A stretch of DNA of 64,000 nt, from the NCBI GenBank assembly GCA_947507965.1, contig CANNQU010000003.1, forward strand, positions 31,329 through 95,328. Direction: 5' to 3'. This document shows, piece after piece, positions 28,777 through 39,032 of this stretch (positions are counted from its first letter, which is position 1; the number at the start of each line of letters is the position of its first letter). The notes beneath the pieces are model-generated. The model was not told the origin of the DNA. It made no database searches and saw only the letters and a list, made by a program, of their open reading frames with translations. A program made the position numbers and the translations under genes. The stretch comes from Bacteroidota bacterium (lineage in GTDB: Bacteria > Bacteroidota > Bacteroidia > UKL13-3).

Positions 28777-30411
28777 TTAGTTTTTTGTGAGCACCGTTTT
28801 GTATTGTTTTATATTTCCGCAACCGTCTTCTACCATTAGCTCAAAGTTGGTTTTACCGGATAAATCAACTTCCCTGAGATTACAGTTAATGAGGTTATAT
28901 TTTAAGTCATAACTGAACAAAATAAACTTTCCATTGGCCGTTGCTTTGAATTTTTTGACACCCGTCTGAGAATCGGAGATACGAAATAGGAGTGAGCTAT
29001 TATGGCTGATATTTCTTGTAGAAGGGATGTTTAATGGTGTAATAACAGGAGGCGTCGTGTCGATATCGATGATATAGGTGCCACACGTTTTGGTGGTAGC
29101 CGTGAGGTAACCGTCTTTGAATTGGCCACCAATACTTCCTGCTGTCAGTGATTTTATATAAAGTTTGTGTTCTTTATGGTGTGGATTAATTAATGGAATA
29201 ATCCGTAATGTAATTTCTTTCTGAAGCGGAATTACATTGCTTCCTACCCGATACGTATAGGAATATTTTCGATAGGTGGTGTCGGCATAGAAGTTAAAGA
29301 AACAGGTATCAAACAAGGCCCCTGCAGGTATTTCCAAAACAGCTTTCCTGGCATTTAGTAAGTTTTTATTGGAGGGGATTAGGTTGTATTTTACAGGGGG
29401 CATTTTCTTGGAGTAGCCTCCTTTAAGGGTGAAGGTTTTTTGTGTTTGATTTCCAGCATGATCTTTGGTGATGATCTTCAGCTTCACCGTTTCGCCCGGA
29501 GCGATGTTGATGATTCCATTGTTTTTTGTGTTATAATAGATCTCTGTTAGATCGCCATCGTCTTTAAAACATTTTTCTATCCGGTATCCTTTCGTTTTTA
29601 GTACTTCGAAATCGAGATGAGAATTAATGCAACGCCAGTTATTGAAAGAGAAGGTATCCATTCGCTTTTCGAATATCAGTTCATCATTTTTGTATAATTG
29701 TGTTTGGTATATCCCGGCATTGGATTCATAGTCGCTGTAATAATCGATACCGCTTATGCCTACGCCAACTCTTCCCGGATCAACGGTTATTATTTTGCCT
29801 TTGTCGGATGGTAAGGTTTGCAAAAAAATCGATTGTAATCCATTCAAGGTAAAAACAGAAACGGAATAAATTCTTGGGGAATAAATATCGTTAATTATAA
29901 ACCCAAAATTCTCCGGGTTGAGCGCCAATTCTGTTTTTGTATCTCGTATTTCAAAATGGATATGAGGGCCGGCACTTCCACCCGTATTACCACTGAATGC
30001 TATAAGTTCTCCTTTTTTCACGTTTATCCGATTGGCCAGCAGCAGGGTATCTAACTCAAAATCCTCATTAGCATATTGGCACCTCGTCGCGAAGTTTTTA
30101 ATGGTGTCATTATAGGCTGAAAGATGTCCGTAAACACTGGTTAATCCATTGGGATGTGAGACATATAATGCCGTACCATATCCACGTTTACTCATGAGTA
30201 TTCGTGAAACATAACCATCCTCTATGGCATATACTCTCCATCCTTCTTTACCATCGGTACGTATATCAATGCCGCTATGGAAATGGTTATCGCGCAATTC
30301 TCCAAAATTGCCAGCCAGTTTAATTTCTCCGTCTATTGGAGAACCAAAATTATATTGACTATAAAGAAAAGAGCAGGTAAAAAGCAGAAAAAACAAAACA
30401 AAATTCTTCAT
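28777..30411 (-). CDS. M23 family metallopeptidase
   Basis: Signal peptide; GNFGELRDNHFHSGIDIRT, GNTGGSAGPHIHFEIRD. Confidence 0.9.
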   Translation of the reverse strand: MKNFVLFFLLFTCSFLYSQYNFGSPIDGEIKLAGNFGELRDNHFHSGIDIRTDGKEGWRVYAIEDGYVSRILMSKRGYGTALYVSHPNGLTSVYGHLSAYNDTIKNFATRCQYANEDFELDTLLLANRINVKKGELIAFSGNTGGSAGPHIHFEIRDTKTELALNPENFGFIINDIYSPRIYSVSVFTLNGLQSIFLQTLPSDKGKIITVDPGRVGVGISGIDYYSDYESNAGIYQTQLYKNDELIFEKRMDTFSFNNWRCINSHLDFEVLKTKGYRIEKCFKDDGDLTEIYYNTKNNGIINIAPGETVKLKIITKDHAGNQTQKTFTLKGGYSKKMPPVKYNLIPSNKNLLNARKAVLEIPAGALFDTCFFNFYADTTYRKYSYTYRVGSNVIPLQKEITLRIIPLINPHHKEHKLYIKSLTAGSIGGQFKDGYLTATTKTCGTYIIDIDTTPPVITPLNIPSTRNISHNSSLLFRISDSQTGVKKFKATANGKFILFSYDLKYNLINCNLREVDLSGKTNFELMVEDGCGNIKQYKTVLTKN

Positions 30412-30533
30412 TTCAATTTCTTGGAATTTGAGGAGTAGGCCTTTTGTACGGAACCAATACAGGGAATGACATCTTTTTTATTTTTGAATTACTACTATTT
30501 TAAGCAGGCCAATTTAGGTGCCGTTTTACACTT

Positions 30534-31730
30534 CTATAATTCATGCCCCATTCGTATTTTTTTTGTTTCCATATACAAGGCATTATGTTTATTTGATTTA
30601 ACTTTTAATGGGATATTCTCTACTATTTCCAAACCGTATCCAGTAAGTCCAGCACGTTTTGTAGGGTTATTACTGAGAAGTCGCATTTTATTTATTTTGA
30701 GGTCGCGCAAAATTTGAGCGCCAACACCATAATCGCGTTCATCGGGCTTAAAACCGAGCTCTATATTGGCTTCTACGGTGTCCATGCCTTCTTCCTGGAG
30801 TTTATAGGAACGTAATTTATTGAGCAATCCAATACCCCTCCCTTCATGGTTTAAATATAAAATTACGCCTCTTCCTTCCTCTTCTATTAGGCGCATAGCC
30901 TCGTGTAACTGTTCGCCACAGTCGCAACGGCTACTACCAAAAATATCACCGGTGATACACGATGAATGCACCCGAACCATCACGGCATCGTCTTTATTCC
31001 AGACGCCTTTTACTAAAGCCAAATGTTCTTGATTCGTATGGGCTTGTTTATAGGCGTATAAGTTAAAGTCGCCATATTCTGTAGGCATCTTAACATCAAT
31101 TACCCGTTCAATCAAACTCTCATAACGCAGGCGGTAATGGATCAAATCTTCGATACTCACAATTTTTAAATCATATTTTTCCGCGATCTTAAATAGGTCG
31201 GGAAGCCTCGCCATTGTTCCATCGTCTTTCATGATTTCGACAATAGTTCCTGCCGGTTCGAATCCGGCCAATTTTGCAAAATCGATAGCTGCTTCGGTAT
31301 GTCCAGCTCGACGCAGAACTCCTTCAATATGCGCTTTTAATGGAAAAATGTGCCCTGGCCTGGCCAAATCACCTGGTTTTGTATTTGGATTAATCAGCGC
31401 TTTTATCGTTTCACTCCTATCGTAAGCTGAAATGCCGGTGCTGATGTCGTTACGTATGAGGTCAACAGAGACGGTGAAGGCCGTTTTAAGGCTTTCGGTG
31501 TTTTCTGCCACCATCATATCCAAGCCTAAGGTATTACAACGCTCTTCGCTAAGGGGCGCACAAATTAAGCCACCACCTACCTTGGCCATAAAGGCGATCA
31601 TCTCGGGGGTTACGTTTCTTGCAGCGGTTAGAAAGTCGCCTTCATTTTCACGGTCGGCATCATCAACTACAATGATTAGTTTGCCTTTGCGTATATCTTC
31701 TACAGCTTCTTCGATGGTATTTAGTTTCAA
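30534..31730 (-). CDS. ribBA: Bifunctional 3,4-dihydroxy-2-butanone-4-phosphate synthase / GTP cyclohydrolase II
   Basis: IVVDDADRENEGDFL, GISAYDRSETI, RRAGHTEAAIDFA, RVHSSCITGDIFGSSRCDCGEQL, YLNHEGRGIGLLNK. Confidence 0.97.
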   Translation of the reverse strand: MKLNTIEEAVEDIRKGKLIIVVDDADRENEGDFLTAARNVTPEMIAFMAKVGGGLICAPLSEERCNTLGLDMMVAENTESLKTAFTVSVDLIRNDISTGISAYDRSETIKALINPNTKPGDLARPGHIFPLKAHIEGVLRRAGHTEAAIDFAKLAGFEPAGTIVEIMKDDGTMARLPDLFKIAEKYDLKIVSIEDLIHYRLRYESLIERVIDVKMPTEYGDFNLYAYKQAHTNQEHLALVKGVWNKDDAVMVRVHSSCITGDIFGSSRCDCGEQLHEAMRLIEEEGRGVILYLNHEGRGIGLLNKLRSYKLQEEGMDTVEANIELGFKPDERDYGVGAQILRDLKINKMRLLSNNPTKRAGLTGYGLEIVENIPLKVKSNKHNALYMETKKIRMGHEL

Positions 31731-31844
31731 GGTAATTTAAATTTAGGTTGGTATCGTTATTCTGAAAATAATTGGGTTACAAGGTGCGAATTTACGATTC
31801 TGTTTTTTATTGTGATTGTATCTATAAATAATTAAACTTGCATT

Positions 31845-32357
31845 ATGTTTGTAATCACAAAAGCCGTGGCTGCCGATGTTGAAGCAATTTGCAATATAGG
31901 TGCTCAAACCTTTACTGATGCCTATTCGGCATATAATACAAAAGAAGATTTATCGGAGTATATTGCCTACTATTTTTCAAAAGAAAAAATAGCAGACGAG
32001 CTTCGTATGGATAATACGGGTTATTATCTATGTCGGGAGAAGGGTGAAATCATAGGATACTTGAAGCTCAACTTCGATATATCGTGTGAGGCCTTTGCCG
32101 GAAGTAAGGTAACCGAGTTACAGCGTATCTACGTTCTTAAAGAATATTACCGTAAAAAAGGGGGTAGCATACTAATGCAGTATGCCGTGGCGTTATGCGA
32201 AAATTTGCAGTACGAATTTATATGGTTGGGGGTATGGAAAGAAAATAAGAGGGCCTTAAAATTTTATGATAGCTGTGGATTTGAAATTATAGGGGAGCGC
32301 AATTTTAAGTTAGGCAGCAAGGTATATGATGATTTTTATTTAAGAAAGAGATTGTAA
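31845..32357 (+). CDS. GNAT family N-acetyltransferase
   Basis: ELQRIYVLKEYYRKKGGSILMQYAV, WLGVWKENKRALKFYDSCGFEIIGE. Confidence 0.9.
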   Translation: MFVITKAVAADVEAICNIGAQTFTDAYSAYNTKEDLSEYIAYYFSKEKIADELRMDNTGYYLCREKGEIIGYLKLNFDISCEAFAGSKVTELQRIYVLKEYYRKKGGSILMQYAVALCENLQYEFIWLGVWKENKRALKFYDSCGFEIIGERNFKLGSKVYDDFYLRKRL

Positions 32358-32389
32358 GTTGAACAAAATTTCGGTGCGTAAATGAAATG

Positions 32390-32806
32390 TCATTTAAATT
32401 TTCGTTCCACATCTGCAATGGGTAAATCATTGATGCTGGCAAAACGCTTAGCCATCAACCCATTCTCATCAAACTCCCAGTTCTCGTTGCCATACGCTCT
32501 ATACCATTGCCCATCTTGGGTTTTATATTCATATTCAAACCTTACAGCCATACGGTTTTCTCTAAACCCCCACAATTCTTTTTTCAGTTTGTAGTTTAAC
32601 TCTTTCTCCCATTTTAGTTTTAAAAAGGTTTTTACGGCCTCCCTTCCGGTAATAAATTCGGTTCTGTTACGCCACTCGGTATCTATCGTATAGGCCAAAC
32701 ACACCCGATCAGGATCTTTGCTATTCCAGGCATCTTCGGCCAGCTGAACTTTTCGAAGTGCTGATTCGAGATTAAAAGGGGGGAGTGGTGGCCTTTGATT
32801 TTCCAT
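32390..32806 (-). CDS. NTF2-like/DUF1348 family protein
   Basis: [64 protein letters not shown]. Confidence 0.88.
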   Translation of the reverse strand: MENQRPPLPPFNLESALRKVQLAEDAWNSKDPDRVCLAYTIDTEWRNRTEFITGREAVKTFLKLKWEKELNYKLKKELWGFRENRMAVRFEYEYKTQDGQWYRAYGNENWEFDENGLMAKRFASINDLPIADVERKFK

Positions 32807-32958
32807 GATTTCAGAGGTGATTCATTTTACGAACGACGTTGTTCGTCCGATTTCGGCATTATCCTATCGTTCAAAAGCTAAGAAAACATACTATTTGAGG
32901 ACCTCAAAAGGGGCACCCTGCTTATATGAATCATGTCGCTTGGTTGGAACTAAAGGTC

Positions 32959-33597
32959 TTATAAGTTGGGCTGAGGTGTTATTCTCAGGTATGGTTTTAT
33001 TTTGGTATGACCTTTTGGAAACAATTCAGCTATTTTTTCATCGGGTACAGAAGGTACGATCACGCAATCATCTCCGTTCTGCCAATTTGCAGGGGTTGCC
33101 ACTTTGTGGTAGGCTGTAAGTTGAAGAGAATCAATAACTCGAAGCAATTCATCAAAATTTCTTCCGGTAGAAGCTGGATAAACGATGATCAACTTCACTT
33201 TTTTGTCGGGCCCGATGACGAACACGGATCGTACCGTGAGCTTGTCGTCGGCATTCGGGTGAATCATATCATAAAGAAGGGCTACTTTTTTGTCCTCATC
33301 GGCAATGATCGGCAGGTTAACTGTTGTATGTTGCGTTTCATTGATGTCCTTAATCCATCCTTTGTGCGACTCCACGCCATCAACGCTCAATGCAATCATT
33401 TTAACATTGCGTTGGTCGAATTTTTGTTTATACTTCGAAGCCATACCCAGCTCGGTAGTGCATACAGGAGTGTAATCGGCAGGGTGTGAAAATAAAACAC
33501 CCCAACTATCGCCTAGCCAATGATGAAAATCAATTTCTCCCTCTGAAGTTTGTGCTGTAAAGTTTGGAGCCTCATCTCCTAATCGAATGGTTGCCAT
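32959..33597 (-). CDS. Peroxiredoxin (1-Cys/Prx6-like)
   Basis: HPADYTPVCTTELGMA active-site motif; IYPASTGRNFDELLRVIDSLQLT-like sequence. Confidence 0.94.
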   Translation of the reverse strand: MATIRLGDEAPNFTAQTSEGEIDFHHWLGDSWGVLFSHPADYTPVCTTELGMASKYKQKFDQRNVKMIALSVDGVESHKGWIKDINETQHTTVNLPIIADEDKKVALLYDMIHPNADDKLTVRSVFVIGPDKKVKLIIVYPASTGRNFDELLRVIDSLQLTAYHKVATPANWQNGDDCVIVPSVPDEKIAELFPKGHTKIKPYLRITPQPNL

Positions 33598-33682
33598 AAG
33601 CGATACTTTTTTTCCTACTCATCTGGCTTTTCGGTTACGCCTCTACTTGAAATGCCCAAGCAGATCAGGCCCGTTTAAAGTG

Positions 33683-33715
33683 GTTTCTGGTCTCCACAAT
33701 GGAGCCACAAAAATA
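33683..33715 (-). promoter_or_regulatory. Promoter -7 element (TATTTTTG) followed by a 5' hairpin in the peroxiredoxin leader
   Basis: Minus strand TATTTTTG (33715-33708), then GTGGCTCCATTGTGGAGACC, which can form a stem-loop. Confidence 0.4.
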
Positions 33716-33835
33716 AATAAATATTGCCATCAAATGAAATATATGTTGACGATCGATTTAGATTTGTGTTCATTGGATAAAACGTCCATCCATTGGAAAT
33801 AGCGGCCTGAATTTTTAAGAGACGACCTATTGGCT

Positions 33836-35392
33836 CTATTTACTTTGCATTACAATAAACGGAACAATCATTTCCTCCATGCTTATACCTCCATGCTGGA
33901 AGGTATTTCTGTAATAGTTGGCATAATAATTATAGTTGTTGGGATAGGCAAAGAAATCGTTATTCTTACAAAACGCATACGTACTACTCATGTGTAAGAT
34001 AGGCAAGCCAACTTCGTGTGGTTTTTTTATTTCTAATGCCTCTTCCTTATCAAAGGCTAGGTTTTTTGCTGTTTTATAACGTAGATTGCTATTGGTGTTT
34101 TTGTCACCAATGATTTTTACCGGATTTTGAACCCTTACACTTCCGTGGTCGGTGGTGATGATTATCTTAACTTTCTTCTCCGCAATTTTTTGCAATGCCT
34201 CAAATAATGGCGAATGCTTAAACCAACTAAGTGTTAATGAGCGATAGGCCGCCTCGTCATCTGCAAGTTCCCTAATTACACTCATCTCGGTACGGGCATG
34301 TGAGATAATATCGACAAAATTATAAACGATGACATTGAATTTATTTTTAAATAAGTTGTGCACGTTGTCTGCTAAAGCTCTGCCGGCATCAAAGGTGGTT
34401 ACCTTGGTATAACTGGTTTTTGTGTCTTTTTTATTGTTCGATTGAAGTTGTGCCATCAAAAACTCTTCTTCATGCATGTTTTTTCCTTCATCGTCCTCTT
34501 CATTCTGCCACATGGTTGGGAATCTTTTTTCCATCTCAGCCGGCAACCACCCACTAAACATACTATTTCGGCAATAGTGCGTGGCGGTTGGCAAAATGCT
34601 CATATAGGTGTCTTCTACCTGCATGTTAAAAATGGTAGCCAATTCCGGCTGTATCGTCTTCCATTGATCGAAGCGAAGATTATCAATGAGGATTAAAAAC
34701 ACGGGGTCGGGTTGGTCGAGTAGTGGCAAAACACGTTTTTTTAACACGTTATGGCTCATTAACGGCGTGTCGGCATCGGGTTGGGTGAAAAACTTGACGT
34801 AGTTTTTTTCTATGTATTTAGCGAAGTTATTATTGGCTTCGGTTTTTTGACTCAGCAATATTTCTTCCATACTTTTATCCTGGCTGTTTTGCAACTCAAG
34901 CTCCCAAAATACGAGCTTCTTATATACCTCCGCCCATTCCTGAAATTTTAGGTTGTCCTGTATGGTCATGCCAATTTGCCTAAATTCCTGCATATAGTTA
35001 CTGGTGGTTTTTTCACTCACCAGTTGTTTTCCATCTAATATTTTTTTGAGGCTCAGTAAAATCTGATTAGGGTTAACCGGCTTTATCAAATAGTCGTCTA
35101 TCTTACTGCCAATGGCATCTTCCATAATGCTCTCCTCTTCGCTCTTGGTAATCATAATTACTTTTGAGTCGGGATTATAGGTTTTAATCAGTGCCAGCGT
35201 TTCGAGCCCACTTATTCCAGGCATGTTTTCATCCAGAAGAATGGCATCAAAACTTTTCTTTTTGCATTCTTCCAAGGCATCTTGCCCATTGGTTACCGTC
35301 GTTACGTCATAACCTTTTCCGTTTAAGAAGAGGATATGGGGTTTTAGTAAATCGATTTCATCATCAGCCCAAAGCAATTGAATTTTGTTCAT
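33836..35392 (-). CDS. porX: PorX-type response regulator with C-terminal PglZ domain (T9SS regulator)
   Basis: Receiver domain LLWADDEIDLLKPHILFL ... ILLDENMPGISGLE; PglZ region FLILIDNLRFDQWK, ATHYCRNSMFSG, IITTDHGSVRV. Confidence 0.92.
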   Translation of the reverse strand: MNKIQLLWADDEIDLLKPHILFLNGKGYDVTTVTNGQDALEECKKKSFDAILLDENMPGISGLETLALIKTYNPDSKVIMITKSEEESIMEDAIGSKIDDYLIKPVNPNQILLSLKKILDGKQLVSEKTTSNYMQEFRQIGMTIQDNLKFQEWAEVYKKLVFWELELQNSQDKSMEEILLSQKTEANNNFAKYIEKNYVKFFTQPDADTPLMSHNVLKKRVLPLLDQPDPVFLILIDNLRFDQWKTIQPELATIFNMQVEDTYMSILPTATHYCRNSMFSGWLPAEMEKRFPTMWQNEEDDEGKNMHEEEFLMAQLQSNNKKDTKTSYTKVTTFDAGRALADNVHNLFKNKFNVIVYNFVDIISHARTEMSVIRELADDEAAYRSLTLSWFKHSPLFEALQKIAEKKVKIIITTDHGSVRVQNPVKIIGDKNTNSNLRYKTAKNLAFDKEEALEIKKPHEVGLPILHMSSTYAFCKNNDFFAYPNNYNYYANYYRNTFQHGGISMEEMIVPFIVMQSK

Positions 35393-35561
35393 GGTTAAAT
35401 AAAAATTACACCCAACCGATAAGGTCGGGAAAGTTGAAGAATTAAATTAAATTTAGGTACAGATGTTTCATTCGAGGAGATTAGGCAAAGGTAAGAAAGA
35501 ATTAATGGAGAAAATATTTTTTGTAGTGTACGTATAAATGATTCTTTTTGTTACCATTAAA

Positions 35562-37061
35562 ATGAATTTAATTACGAAAAATAAAATCACGTGGTTGTTT
35601 CTCTTGCAACTTTTGCTGCTTTTAGCATTGCCATTGATGCCTTGTTTTAGTGAGTTAGGCAAACTTCCTATTCGTATCTGGGATGAGGCACGACAGGCAC
35701 ATAATGCTTATGAAATGTATCGGAGCCATAACTATTGGGTTCCTACCTTCGATGGCCTACCCGATACCTTTGGTACCAAACCGGCGGTGTTAATATGGAT
35801 GCAGGTAGCGAGCATGAAACTTTTTGGAGTGAATGAATTTGCCTTACGCTTTCCTTCGGCAATGAGTAGTTGGTTGCTTGGTATTTTAGTGATGCTTTTT
35901 GTATGGAACTATTTTAAGAGTTACCATATCGCCATCGTGGCTGGGATATTGCTTTTTACTAGTGAGGGACTAATTCGCACCCACGTAGCCCGTACCGCAG
36001 ATTTTGATGCCCCACTCGCTTTTTTTAGCGTACTGGCCTGCGTATGTTTTTTTGTTTTTTTAAATAATAAAAAACCAATATTCTGGTATCTGAGTTGCTT
36101 TGCCATTGCCTTTGCCGTATGGATGAAAGGTACGGCGGGATTACTCTTTCTTCCTTCTTTACTACTTTATGCCTTGCTTCAGGGTAAGGTAAAGGAGTTG
36201 TTGAAATCAAGGCATACCTATGTAGGCAATTTGATATTTCTTGTCCTGGTTATCGGGTATTATCTCCTTCGCAATGCCTTTCAACCGGGATATTTATCGT
36301 TGGTTGTAAAATCGGAATGGCAATCCATGTATTTAAAACCAGCCCAGGGGCATGCCGAAGAATTTTGGTTTTATGCTATTAACTTTTACTCCAAAGGGTT
36401 CAAATATTATTGGTATCTGCTGCCTTTAGGCATCGTAAGCATTATCTTTATTAAAAATGATTTCATTAAAAAAGTTGCTCTCTTCAGTCTCTGTTGTTTG
36501 GGTGGTTTTTTTTTAATAATTAGTGTTTCAGCAACGAAACTTTTTTGGTATGATGCCCCACTCTACCCTTTCGTCGTTTTTTTGTGCGCTTGTTTTTTTT
36601 ATTTGATCAGGGAGATACTCGTGCAGAACAAGGTTCAGTTAAGTCAACGAAATGCAATTCAGTTGTTTCTCGTATTGGCATTGGGTGCATTTGGGTTCTC
36701 TATTTTAAAACCACGTATCCTGAACTCGGAGGAAGATTACCAAGAGAAATATTTTTATACCATGGCTACCTATTTGCAGGAAGCGAATCGAAAGAATGTA
36801 GATTTAAGTGGTTATAAATTTATGAGTGGTCAGACGTACGCACCGCACCATACTTTCTATTTAAAGCAAATGAAGGCCAATGGACAACGAGTGTCATCGG
36901 TGGTTTTTGATCGATTGGAATTGACCGATTCGGTAATGCTTTTTGAAATTAATATGCAAGCGTTACTCTTACAAAAATTTTATACCACACAATTACGTTG
37001 TGAAAACGATATTTTTGCTTATCGATTAGATTCATTGAAAAGTAATGATGCAAAAAAATAA
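35562..37061 (+). CDS. Glycosyltransferase family 39 (ArnT/PMT-like GT-C)
   Basis: IRIWDEARQAHNAYEMYRSHNYWVPTFDGLPDTFGTKPAVLIWMQ; multi-TM. Confidence 0.85.
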   Translation: MNLITKNKITWLFLLQLLLLLALPLMPCFSELGKLPIRIWDEARQAHNAYEMYRSHNYWVPTFDGLPDTFGTKPAVLIWMQVASMKLFGVNEFALRFPSAMSSWLLGILVMLFVWNYFKSYHIAIVAGILLFTSEGLIRTHVARTADFDAPLAFFSVLACVCFFVFLNNKKPIFWYLSCFAIAFAVWMKGTAGLLFLPSLLLYALLQGKVKELLKSRHTYVGNLIFLVLVIGYYLLRNAFQPGYLSLVVKSEWQSMYLKPAQGHAEEFWFYAINFYSKGFKYYWYLLPLGIVSIIFIKNDFIKKVALFSLCCLGGFFLIISVSATKLFWYDAPLYPFVVFLCACFFYLIREILVQNKVQLSQRNAIQLFLVLALGAFGFSILKPRILNSEEDYQEKYFYTMATYLQEANRKNVDLSGYKFMSGQTYAPHHTFYLKQMKANGQRVSSVVFDRLELTDSVMLFEINMQALLLQKFYTTQLRCENDIFAYRLDSLKSNDAKK

Positions 37062-38280
37062 AAATAAAATTATTAATGACCCGGTTTATGGTTTCATAAA
37101 AATCCCCTATGACTTGGTGTTTGAGTTGATGGAGCATCCTTGGTTTCAGCGACTGCGGCGAATCAAACAATTAGGACTTACTCATTTGGTATATCCTGGA
37201 GCCTTGCATACCCGTTTTCATCATGCGCTGGGTGCGATGTGGTTAACGACACAAGCAATCGACAATTTGAAATTAAAAGGAGTTAAAATTTCTGATGCAG
37301 AGGCAGAAGCTACCTGCGTAGCTGTTCTGCTGCACGATATAGGCCATGGTCCGTTTTCGCATGCCTTAGAAAATAGTATTGTGCAAAGGTTAAATCATGA
37401 AAAGATCTCGGCTTTTATGATGAAACATCTTAATGAGCAATTCAGAGGGCGATTGAACCTTGCGATTCAAATTTTTAATGACGAATATGCAAAGAAGTTT
37501 TTACATCAATTGGTGAGCGGACAGCTCGATATGGACCGGTTGGATTATCTGCGTCGCGACTGTTTTTTTACCGGTGTAATAGAAGGTATGATTAGTAGCG
37601 ACCGGATTATTAAGATGCTTGATGTGCGCAACGATCAGCTGGTGGTAGAGGTAAAAGGTATTTATAGTATCGAGAATTTTATTGTTTCGCGAAGGCTTAT
37701 GTATTGGCAGGTTTATCTGCATAAAACGGTGTTGGCAGCCGAACAGGTATTGATTGCCATTTTAAAAAGAGCGAAGCAACTGGCCAAACAAAAGGTGGAA
37801 CTTTTTGCAACCCCGGCCTTTCATCATTTTTTATATTCGGGTATTACGGCAAAACAATTTTTTGACGACCCGTTACATATTGACCAATTCAGTCGGCTTG
37901 ATGATAACGATATTACCACGTCCATAAAAGTGTGGCAAAATCATGCTGACCTTGTATTGAGTACTTTATGTGTAAATATATTAAGCAGGAAACTACCGGA
38001 GGTAATTATTAATGACAAGCAAACACCCCTAGCTGAAATAAACAAAAAATTAAACCATGTAGCGGGCCTGTTAAAAATATCATTGGAAGATGCCGCCTAT
38101 TTTGTGTTGGAAGGTAAAGTGGAAAACAATGCCTATAATAGTGAGATCAATACGATCAAGATTTTATATCAGGATGGTACGGTACGCGATATTGCTAAAG
38201 CAAGCGACCAGCATAATATTATGGCACTGAGTAAAACAGTGAAAAAGTTTTACCTGACTTGGTATGATGACTTTTCATGA
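37045..38280 (+). CDS. HD domain-containing phosphohydrolase
   Basis: HPWFQRLRRIKQLGLTHLVYPGALHTRFHHALGAM, LLHDIGHGPFSHALE, SGQLDMDRLDYLRRD. Confidence 0.92.
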   Translation: MMQKNKNKIINDPVYGFIKIPYDLVFELMEHPWFQRLRRIKQLGLTHLVYPGALHTRFHHALGAMWLTTQAIDNLKLKGVKISDAEAEATCVAVLLHDIGHGPFSHALENSIVQRLNHEKISAFMMKHLNEQFRGRLNLAIQIFNDEYAKKFLHQLVSGQLDMDRLDYLRRDCFFTGVIEGMISSDRIIKMLDVRNDQLVVEVKGIYSIENFIVSRRLMYWQVYLHKTVLAAEQVLIAILKRAKQLAKQKVELFATPAFHHFLYSGITAKQFFDDPLHIDQFSRLDDNDITTSIKVWQNHADLVLSTLCVNILSRKLPEVIINDKQTPLAEINKKLNHVAGLLKISLEDAAYFVLEGKVENNAYNSEINTIKILYQDGTVRDIAKASDQHNIMALSKTVKKFYLTWYDDFS

Positions 38281-38304
38281 TGAATTCTAAAAGCCAGCTT
38301 TATT

Positions 38305-38337
38305 CCTCAGAAGCATCAAGATTACTTCTGAGGTTTT
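38305..38337 (+). terminator. Stem-loop terminator downstream of HD gene
   Basis: CCTCAGAAG-loop-CTTCTGAGG followed by TTTTG. Confidence 0.6.
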
Positions 38338-38379
38338 GTGTAGCCTAACGTAAATCGATCATGCATTTTATATCGATGT

Positions 38380-38952
38380 TTAGCTGTCGATTCGAACATT
38401 ACCGTTCTCTAAAATATATTCTTTTCCCGTTTCGGAGCATGTGGCTCTTCCTGCAAGGTTAAATACAAGTTTTATTCCATGTTCACTCATCCAACCCATT
38501 TGTTTGGCTGGGTTTCCAACCATTATGGCATAGTCGGGCACCGCTTTCGTTACTACGGCTCCTGCACCGATAAAAGCATAACACCCAATGGTATTGCCGC
38601 AGATAATGGTTGCATTGGCACCTAAAGTTGCCCCTTTTTTTACTCTTGTTTTAAGAAATTCGCTTTTACGGTTTATGGCACTCCTTGGATTTATTACATT
38701 CGTGAAAACCACCGAGGGGCCAATAAATACGTCATCTTCACAGGTAACTCCAGTATAGATACTTACGTTGTTTTGCACTTTTACATTATTACCTAATACC
38801 ACCTCAGCACTAATCACTACATTTTGTCCGATGGTGCAGTTAATTCCTATTTTACTGTTTGACATCAGATGGCAAAAATGCCATACCTTAGTGCCATCGC
38901 CTATTTCACAGGGCTGATCAACGAATGACGATTCATGAATAAAAATGCTCAT
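38380..38952 (-). CDS. Left-handed beta-helix acyltransferase (WbpD-like N-acetyltransferase)
   Basis: Hexapeptide-type repeats: [60 protein letters not shown]. Confidence 0.88.
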   Translation of the reverse strand: MSIFIHESSFVDQPCEIGDGTKVWHFCHLMSNSKIGINCTIGQNVVISAEVVLGNNVKVQNNVSIYTGVTCEDDVFIGPSVVFTNVINPRSAINRKSEFLKTRVKKGATLGANATIICGNTIGCYAFIGAGAVVTKAVPDYAIMVGNPAKQMGWMSEHGIKLVFNLAGRATCSETGKEYILENGNVRIDS

Positions 38953-39032
38953 CTTGATTTAATTTCCGCTACAAATTAAAACTAATATTCTCATTTCAAA
39001 CAAAAAAAAGAGTGTTAAATTCGCACCCCTTC

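Noticed and set aside
33007-33489. 160-aa plus-strand ORF antisense to the peroxiredoxin gene
   Set aside because: Mirror-frame artefact of the highly conserved peroxiredoxin CDS.
33836-35392. PglZ domain as evidence for a BREX/phage-defence locus
   Set aside because: The PglZ domain is fused to a receiver domain as in PorX, a T9SS regulator; no BrxC, PglX or other BREX genes are nearby.
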